Part shown: positions 34,271 through 34,323 of the stretch, piece after piece
How positions within the stretch are numbered: the first letter of the stretch is position 1
How the letters are laid out: every line of letters starts with the position of its first letter
Source: Puniceicoccales bacterium Verruco_01
GTDB taxonomy: Bacteria > Verrucomicrobiota > Verrucomicrobiia > Opitutales > Oceanipulchritudinaceae
Assembly: GCA_001604565.1 (NCBI GenBank)
Contig: LVBV01000014.1
Location: forward strand, 1-34,323
DNA length: 34,323 nucleotides
Reading direction: 5' to 3'
Notes under the pieces: generated by a model
What the model was told of the DNA's origin: nothing
Database searches by the model: none
Seen by the model: the letters and a program-made list of their open reading frames with translations, nothing else
Translations under genes and position numbers: made by a program

Positions 34271-34323
34271 TTACAGGAGCGTGGAGACGATCTTCACGAG
34301 ATCGACCACGCGGTTGGAGTAGC
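34271..34323 (-). CDS. gap: Glyceraldehyde-3-phosphate dehydrogenase, C-terminal end only
   Basis: The last 16 codons and the stop are present, reading YSNRVVDLVKIVSTLL, the conserved C-terminus of the phosphorylating enzyme (normally preceded by WYDNEWG). The rest is beyond the window. Order gap-pgk-tpiA on one strand is the usual lower-glycolysis cluster. Confidence 0.85.
   Translation of the reverse strand, partial: YSNRVVDLVKIVSTLL

Overview
The window is a GC-rich bacterial chromosomal segment from a motile, Gram-negative organism. It has P- and L-ring flagellar genes, periplasmic binding proteins and Sec signal peptides. The best guess is a member of the Verrucomicrobiota (Opitutia-like), as inference only. 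The grounds are the flgF-G-A-H-I-J order, adjacent rnhC and rnhB genes, an FG-GAP/beta-solenoid surface protein ending in an aromatic block that I associate with that phylum, dispersed CGCAGATT-type intergenic repeats, and frequent absence of Shine-Dalgarno sequences. No rRNA, tRNA, CRISPR array, prophage or complete insertion sequence was seen.

Layout. 1-2674 (+): the 3' part of glnD and a soluble GAF-GAF histidine kinase. 2675-2925: a long imperfect hairpin repeat and the thrS terminator. 2926-5345 (-): thrS and a NifX-like Cys/His-rich metallocluster protein, divergent from a DUF134 regulator (5468-5770, +). 5903-9649 (+): a large secreted repeat protein, pheA and a DUF167 protein. 9658-14578 (-): flagellar operon flgF-flgG-flgA-flgH-flgI-flgJ-flgN with a candidate sigma-54 promoter. 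14764-16271 (-): fabD and two zinc-independent-type ribosomal protein genes, rpmE2 and rpmJ2. 16336-16608: a MITE-like element. 16776-22020 (+): phosphate operon pstS-pstC-pstA-pstB-phoU, with a second MITE-like element between pstB and phoU. 22188-26239 (+): a small unknown protein, a nucleotidyltransferase and a hybrid sensor kinase. 26247-30322 (-): pdxJ, rnhB, rnhC and a KtrB/TrkH cation transporter. 30717-31592 (+): an unknown secreted protein. 31786-34323 (-): tpiA, pgk and the 3' end of gap.

Most genes are housekeeping: amino-acid and pyridoxal phosphate synthesis, lower glycolysis, translation, fatty-acid initiation, phosphate import and motility. The less expected signals lie mainly between genes. 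pgk and tpiA carry the same four-hairpin element, beginning at or inside their stop codons, with sequence changes that keep the stems. pstS and the unknown secreted gene at 30717 share a near-identical palindrome about 75 nt before their start codons. Two unrelated MITE-like elements flank the pst cluster, one overlapping the pstB stop codon. CGCAGAT-rich repeats, two of them as long hairpins, sit in three intergenic gaps. Within proteins, PstC has an unusual insertion of about 200 residues after its first membrane helix, ThrRS appears to lack its TGS domain, and TpiA ends in HHCCCCR.
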